Of a DNA stretch of 64,000 nucleotides, positions 57,746-64,000 are shown piece after piece. Location of the stretch: NCBI GenBank assembly GCA_963971225.1, contig OZ020269.1, forward strand, positions 31,765,264 through 31,829,263. Direction: 5' to 3'. The position numbers and the translations under genes are program-made. The DNA comes from Melieria omissa. Taxonomy: Eukaryota > Arthropoda > Insecta > Diptera > Ulidiidae. The notes beneath the pieces were generated by a model. That model had not been told where the DNA came from and ran no database searches. It was given only the letters and a program-made list of their open reading frames with translations. Each line of letters starts with the position of its first letter. The stretch's first letter is position 1.

Positions 57746-59744
57746 AAATGTATTATGTCATACATATTCCGAAAGAAGAATGTCCAGACGAATGGCTCGT
57801 CAATCGTAGTTCCATCCAGATATCCCAACCTAATGCACATCGGCCATTACATTTGAGTTGTTGTTGAAAGAAAATTTTCCGCCAAGATCGTTCGATTTAA
57901 CGCCCTTGCACTCTTTTTTCTGGCATTAAATTAAGTCGCTTTCACATGACAACAAATCAACAAGAATTAACCAACTGGAAAACAAAATCATCCAAACTAT
58001 TTATGGGATCCAGCGCAACTTATACAACACAGTCATTCAAAGTTGGATCTCTCTAATTGAGTACTTACTGTAAATGAAGGTCATTTGAATGATGACATTT
58101 TCCGGACGCAACGGTGTTGAATGTACTTTAATTCACAATAAATGTGAGCGTCATATCTTTCGTACAACTTTTTGTTTTAATTCAATTTTAAACATCAGAT
58201 ACGCTTAATGAAAAACCTTTTTAATTGCCTCATAAAAACTTTATAAAAATGGTCATATATCTTTCTTTATACTTGTACTCAGTATTCTCTGTTTTGGTAA
58301 TTTGAGTTTGCCTATTGGACGCAAAATTTGAGTTGGCACTCAGACAGGTTGGTTTCTTGGCCAAAGATTCTGATTTGCTTTTGCAACATGATGAGTATGG
58401 TTTTGTGTGTGTGTGTGTGTTTATCTATGCAGAGAAATATGTTTGGCTGGCTGTTTCACATATTGACACACACACACACACACACAAAACATATCAGCTA
58501 TGCAATGAGTTTTTACGATTTTCGGTGCCGTTTTTATTGTCAGAAGTTTTGCACGTCACTTTATTGTTATTGTTGTTGTTGTGCTTTAATTAAGTCAGTC
58601 AAATGTCACATTGCAGCGTTCCTCATACATATTTACATATACATAGATGGTGTATTTCTGTGCATGTGTGCATGTTTAGTAATGGTTACATAGAAACAGA
58701 CACACAGACAGACAGACAGGGCGACACATAATGTATGGCGGAGCACATTACGAGCAAATATTCATTGGCGACATTGTTGCAGTCGTTGTAGCTGTTACAA
58801 TCTTTATTGTTTTTGTTGTTGTTGTTGTTGCTGATGCTGCTTAATGTGTAATGTGCTGCATTCAATTGTGATTTTGGTTCGTTTACTTTGATTTCATTTG
58901 ATTTGATTCGATTGTGTGCGGTTGCTTCTATATCTTCATTAATTTTTCCCGATCATTGTTGTCGTTACTTGGACTTCTTATGTTGATTGCAAAAGTCGTT
59001 ATGGCATTGAGATAAGATGATTAAAGGCTGTTTTACTGCACCACAAAACTTAGTATTTCGCCTAAGCGAAACACTAAAACTTAATTGGAAGCGTTAAATC
59101 TCACTAAAACTGTTTGCCCTATTTGTCTCTCTAAATTTTGCCGCAAAGTTTTTGAAAAACCAACTCGCTAACCTGCCACGGCACAACGCTTATGGCGAGC
59201 GTTAAAGTCAAAGTTTCATTGGCCAAAATATTTGCAATTTATTGTTGTGTCTTCTATGTAAAATGGTGCAAGAATTCTCCATAAATTTTGATTTTTTTTT
59301 TTCAAAACGACATTTTCATCCCATCACCTTTGTCCACCTTTGCCTTTGCCTCGACGTACTCGCTGCTGTCTGTTGGCACCTTTGTCGAGAGTCGCGAGTG
59401 GAATTTATGAAATACGAAATGTGAATAATGCAACTTTGAAGAAACTTTCAACGACAATAAATTAAAATCAGCCATTTGCCGAGCGAAAAGCAAAAACACT
59501 TTTCATTAGCGCATCGCATCGCATCGGGAGCAGTAGAACCACTGCCATTTGTGTGTGTGTGTGTACAGAATTTGCATTAATTTTTAGAGCTTTTCGGTGT
59601 AGCGGCGATAACTTGGCATAAATTGGAGCGCAACAAAAGCAACGCAGGACAACTTTGCAAGTTAGTAGTTATTATTTATAATAAAAGCGCAATGCTGATG
59701 ATGCCATTCATCATTAAAAATGCGCTCAAATAGTGTTTAAATAA
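57746..59744. other. Non-coding stretch with (GT)n and (CA)n tracts
   Basis: A (GT)n tract at 58403-58420 is followed by a (CA)n tract at 58467-58487, an inverted pair that could form a stem. A (TTG)n run is at 58810-58830. No gene recognised. Confidence 0.45.
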
Positions 59745-59937
59745 AACGGCAAAAAATACAAAATACCAAAATAAAACATAAATAAAACGATGGCACATGG
59801 CAATTTGGAGCAGCAGCCGAGCCAACGTGGCGTATGAGTAATCATAAATTATTCACATAGAGTCTATGGTGCGTATACGTAATGATGAAACGAAACACAA
59901 AGTCCACGGGGCGTATGAGTGTTATTTAACTATGGAG
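59745..59937. other. Duplicated non-coding block, copy B
   Basis: The twin of 55191-55385. GATGGCACATGG, GGAGCAGCAGCC, GGCGTATGAGTAATCATAAA, GGTGCGTATACGTAATGATG and ACGGGGCGTATGAGTGTTAT are in the same order. Copy B lacks the AAGTTGCTGCAG-type insertion of copy A. Confidence 0.75.
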
Positions 59938-60803
59938 AAAAACTACTAAAAATGAGTTTCTATTATTTGCTGTTTAGACATATTTGTTCAAAAAGTTGCT
60001 GGATGTGGTTTTGAGATGTGGAAGCATTGTTTGTTTGAAAACAAATTCAAAGCAAAAAGAATATGAAATAAATGAAAATACAGAAAAAAAGCTAAAAAAT
60101 AATGTTTGTTCTCAGAAAATAAATAAAATTTGCTTCGTTACATTGTTACTGCCACATGTTACTAATTATTTGCTTAGCGTATTTTAACAAAAAACATTTT
60201 CATTCATTTATTTATTTAGTTTTTTGTTCAAAATGTTGTTGTGACTTGCAAAAGTAAAGTTTGCATAAGAAAAAAATTGTAAAACCAAAAGCATTACTTA
60301 GAATGAAACGGCAAAAAAATCGTATTTTTCTAGCACGAAACTTTGTTTTAATTACACTAGTAAACAAAATTTTTTTTTTTTACTATTTTTACTTTGATAG
60401 GTAGTTGTTCGTATAATAAAATGGACAAGAATTTTACTATATTAAATAATCTAAAAATATTTAATAAAAACTATTTTAATTTTTTAAATGTAATATAATT
60501 TAATAAAATTATAATTTCAAAAACAATTTTTTTAAATAAAATAATTGATTTGAATAACTTAAATTTATTTTTATAAATTGTAATTTAATTTTTTAATTTA
60601 ATTTAAATTAATTTATTAAAATTATAATTTAAAAAAAAATATGAAATAAAATAAATAATTTAAATAATTTAAAATTATTTCATTTAATTTAATTTAATAA
60701 AATTATAATTTGAAAAACAATGACTTCCGGAACCAAAAGTGTGAAAAGTTTTAGTATGAAGTTATAATCAAAGATTTCCTAGCAAAATAAACCTCCCGCC
60801 AAC
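59938..60803. other. Non-coding, with an extreme AT block at about 60360-60715
   Basis: The AT block is made of TTTAATTTAAATAATTT words and is probably decayed simple repeat. No gene. Confidence 0.5.
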
Positions 60804-60947
60804 CAGTGGTGCACACAGGATTTAATTTTTGGAGGGTTTTGCGCACAACTTTTGAGCCCAATTCCAATTGAAACCGTATTTTGCACCAGCAATTTTGTAT
60901 TTGAGACGGTTTGAACCTCCAAAACCCACCTGTGAGCTCCATTTGCT
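60804..60947. mobile_element. Possible hAT-like MITE (about 144 bp), degenerate
   Basis: The left end CAGTGGTGCACACAGG and the inverted right end (reverse complement CAAATGGAGCTCACAGG) agree at about 13 of 17. TTTTTGGAGGG and AACCTCCAAAA lie just inside. The outside 8-mers CCGCCAAC and CTGGCAAC match at 6 of 8. The boundary on the right is uncertain. Confidence 0.45.
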
Positions 60948-61387
60948 CTGGCAACGCTTGTCCCTCTTTAAAATGTCCTAATGGGTTTTTGAACTTTTTA
61001 TTGAGATCCTAATAGTTCTCTCTGCTGTGCTTATCAAATTTAAATCCAGAACCAAATCTTTTAGGTCTCTTTGAGTTATCAAGTCTGACTTGGTTAGAAT
61101 TTCTTCAAACTCAGAGTCATCATACTCACATACATTGGCTTGAAGTAGAAGATTGTGAGTTGTCAATTGTCAATGAACACAGCTGCAACACATATAGGCA
61201 AATTTTCATTTTGTGGGACTAGTTTTATTACTGAGGGTGAATTCGGGTAAATATAAGAAAACAATTAAAGTAATCTCTGGTTGGATCAAAATCATGGGTA
61301 CCGAAAATAACATATGATGGGACCTTTTTCCCCATTCGACTAAATTATTCACCCATATTATGCATCAAATATGATACGCCGAAGATT

Positions 61388-61450
61388 TGTCTTGGCAGCC
61401 TCGATAATCTAGTGGACTGTAATCCCAGAGGTCGAGGGTTCGGCTTCTAC
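61388..61450 (+). repeat. tRNA-like sequence, probable SINE head or tRNA relic
   Basis: An A-box-like TAATCTAGTGGA at 61405-61416 and a B-box-like GGTTCGGCTTC at 61438-61448 are spaced about 33 bp apart, with GAGGTCGAGG just upstream of the B box. The acceptor stem does not close and the B box is mutated, so it is not a working tRNA gene. A SINE body could extend to about 61980, but I cannot define its end. Confidence 0.4.
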
Positions 61451-63394
61451 TTAATGCATGGTCCCGCTCTTCTAAGTCCACAACATACCCCAGTTAAAAA
61501 ATTCTGACCCTCATTTGATCCTTTCCCACTCACTCCCACGCAATACTACGCGCAATCATGCGCTGTGTGGTTGTAAAGAGAAAACAATTATGCAGCTACA
61601 CTTTGCAAAAGCAACGCCTTTTAGTGAATGCGGGCATTAGTGAAAGCAACGCACCAAACCGATCTTAGCGAAGTCCCCAACCATTCTGCTGTCACCTTCT
61701 TTACACAATAGGTGATGCTATGAGCGGTAGCTCGCAACAGCAGAGGCGTCATTCCTAAGCGGCGATAGATGACAGCCCCCATTACCCCTTTTAAGACTTC
61801 CTGCGGCAGGACAATCACCTACCCTGAACGTGAAAAGCACGTAACCAATTAACTTATCGAACACAAGGCAATGCCCAATGCTCCCGAGAGGAGTGAACAA
61901 GAAAAGAAGATTTGTCTTGATGGGCCAAAGAGAAACTAATATACCGGAAGTAACTCTCCAAAACAAATTATTTGCATTAGAAGATAAAAAGGTTAGGTTG
62001 CAGAAAATGTTTGCATGGAATTACTGAAATTAGTTAGAATAAGCATTTTTTAAGGAACAATTTCTCAATATGATAACACTATCAAAAATATATTATAAAT
62101 TTTACCAATAGTTCTTCTACTTTTCTGCAACATAAGGATGGGAGTTTATTTCTTTATTTCACTAAACAAACAAAAGTTTTTATTGTAATCTAATCTCATC
62201 TCATCCAGAATCGAATCTCAAGTTTCAAGGATCCATTAATGCAATAAGACTTCTGAAAAGTGTCTGCTGTGGTAATTTTGAGGATAATAAAATCTCTTTT
62301 AAAATTAATTGTGAAAAATTGCATACATAAACAAAGTTCAAATACATGCAAAGAGAATTGATTGGTGAAACATTTCTTCAGGATTTTGTTTAAAAAAAAA
62401 TTAAAAAACATATTAATTGCAAATTTCTTTCAACGCTAAAATCATGTTTTTGTATAATGTTTCAGTGTTTTGAATGCCTTACGAAACAAACTTAGGGCGA
62501 AAATCTTCCTCTTCTTCATCATCGTCATTAATCATTGATTTTTTGGTATCAAAACAATGCCAAATAAATAAGCCACAATCTCGCTGTATTCCAGAGACCA
62601 GAGATGTAAATAACAAAAACAAAGCACCAATACACAGACAGTTCAGCCAACTTTGAAGCTTGCATATGCACCTAAGTGAGCGAGCTTACGCGCCGTTCAT
62701 TTGCGAGTCCGTGCTGCGGCTCAGCTCTGGACGTGAACGTGAACGTGGCCGCAGCACCGGAGTTGCATGCTTCATGTGGCGCGTAAATTGAAGTTTGCTT
62801 TGTATGAAGGCTGCATTAAAGAAATCAAAAAAATTTTAAGCATTGGCGTTGTTGTTGTTGTTGTTAGTTTGGCGCTATTTTCTTTAACTCCGTTCCAACG
62901 CTTTTCGCTTCAAAGTTTATTTGAAAGTTTTTTGCTGGCGTTGTTTGTTGTTTTCTTGTTTATACAATCCTTTACTTTACTTGTTGTTGTTTTTTCGCTC
63001 TTTTTTGGAATAATTTTTTTGTTGTATTGTTTTTGTTTTGGTTTTTGTTCATGTTTATGTTTTTCGCACAAGTTGAAGCCGTGAAGGAGTGAAACTTTCT
63101 TATTTCATACAATTTGGTTTGTTGGCGTTGTTCTGTTATTCTTATTGTTTTTTTTGTTGTTTTTATAGTTGCTGCATTTGTGCAGGTTTTTCATGTCAAG
63201 TTTGCAGTTTTGGACTTTTGTAATAACAACGGTATTTACCATACTTAAGTTAAGCAGTTTTCAGCCTTGTTGTTGGTGTTGTTTTAATTTTGCTATTTTG
63301 TTGATGCATTTGCATAATACTGTGGCCAAGCTGTGCTAATGTTGTTGTTATGTTAACTTGTTGGCTACATTGGCTGGAAAAAGCTAGTTTTCAG
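61451..63394. other. Non-coding stretch, no gene seen
   Basis: (TTG)n runs near 62850-62865 and 63125-63160. A 105-residue hydrophobic frame at 62767-63084 reflects the T-rich (GTT)n composition. Confidence 0.45.
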
Positions 63395-63413
63395 AGCTGA
63401 CCCGATAAACTTA
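63395..63413 (+). repeat. Short match to the family I head
   Basis: AGCTGACCCGATAAACTTA resembles AGCTGACCCGTAGAACTTC at 24850. No tandem units follow, so it may be a truncated copy. Confidence 0.3.
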
Positions 63414-63473
63414 CCTCAAAAAAAAGTAGCAAACTAGAGAAGCGTGCTTACGTAAACTTTGCCACAAAATTTA

Positions 63474-64000
63474 TTAAGGGGGGAGTACACTTTGAACGTC
63501 CAAAAAGTAAGGCATTTTCGTTAATTTTTTTAAGCAATAAAACACTCAGGGAGGGCAAATATGTTATAACCCATTTATTACTCATCCTTCGAACTACAAT
63601 TTGTATTTTTTTGAACTCGATTGGCGTCCCCCCGTGGCCGGTGCACCAGGTCGCGCGGGCGTCCTCGCGCGGAAGTCGGAAAACGGCGTGAGAAAATACT
63701 CCTTCCCATGTGATCCTGGAACATAAATCGAACAAAATCCTGATAAGTAATGAAATTCGGGTTAGAAATACGTATTCCGATTTTTTTAAAATTAATTGTT
63801 TTCAAAAGTTGTGGCCTTAGGAAAAAAAGTCAATTTTTTAACCCTAAAAATGCTTACAAAATCGTGGATTAAAAATCCATTTTTGACAAAATCGAAAATG
63901 TGGATACGTATTTCTAAGCAGAATTTAATTCTAAACAAGAAAACCTAGGCGATATCCAAATTTAATAATAACTGGTTAGAGTTATTTCCCACGCCAGTTT
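63474..64000. other. Possible left edge of an unidentified repeat running off the window
   Basis: TTAA at 63474-63477 is followed by GGGGGGAGTACACTTTGAAC, a G-rich start unlike the surrounding AT-rich DNA. A GC-rich patch at 63627-63680 contains CGCGCGGAAGTCGG. Minus frames of 75-95 residues cover it but show no recognised domain. The right end lies outside the window. Confidence 0.25.

Overview
The window looks like gene-poor nuclear DNA of a higher fly, most likely a tephritid fruit fly; that assignment is inference. It is AT-rich, full of (CA)n/(GT)n microsatellites and CAA/CAG-rich stretches. It carries several Tc1/mariner families, including one whose C-terminus (KLPERWEKVVASDGQYFE) fits the rosa/mellifera-type mariners known from Ceratitis. 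It also holds a decayed dipteran-type maltase. I found no convincing intact host protein-coding gene, no functional tRNA or rRNA gene, and no bacterial or CRISPR features. Most long open frames are low-complexity translations of simple repeats or chance ORFs. Layout: 1-8130 is mostly unique AT-rich DNA with a hairpin, two short LINE-tail repeats and an (AAAAT)n array. 8131-11482 is a triple nest: a DUF4817-type mariner-like element is interrupted by a rosa-type mariner, which is itself interrupted by a 5'-truncated LINE whose RT/RNase H frame is still open. 12000-12540 is a degenerate tandem repeat and 14522-15320 an 800-bp (AGT)n array. 16490-17215 is a mariner relic. 20146-21541 is a foldback element with a second, internally deleted copy of the rosa-type mariner in its loop. 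24846-25580 is a head-plus-tandem-unit repeat. 28115-28420 is a relic of a TTAA element and 30389-30748 a long (AAAAT)n array. 33485-35146 is a maltase (GH13) pseudogene split by a hAT-like element. 37670-39646 is a second head-plus-tandem-unit element, inverted, containing a 1.46-kb foldback element flanked by TTAA. 41284-48010 holds two hAT MITEs with 8-bp target duplications, two more mariner relics, a (CATT)n array and a LINE C-terminal scrap. 50730-51665 is the best copy of the second head-plus-tandem family, followed by a TTAA MITE at 51926-52414. 55191-55385 and 59745-59937 are two near-identical copies of an unexplained non-coding block. The right end has a hAT-like MITE, a tRNA-like SINE candidate and the edge of an unidentified sequence. 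How it fits together: the region behaves as an intergenic or intronic graveyard where insertions can be ordered in time by nesting. Two things stand out as possibly undescribed. The first is a pair of repeat families with an ACTAGCWG-type head followed by 110-145 bp tandem units. The second is the duplicated GCGTATGAGT/GCGTATACGT block, whose repetition and sharp edges suggest a duplicated regulatory module or an uncharacterised short element. The dispersed TTAGG-containing repeats also appear to be related to the 3' tail of the nested LINE.
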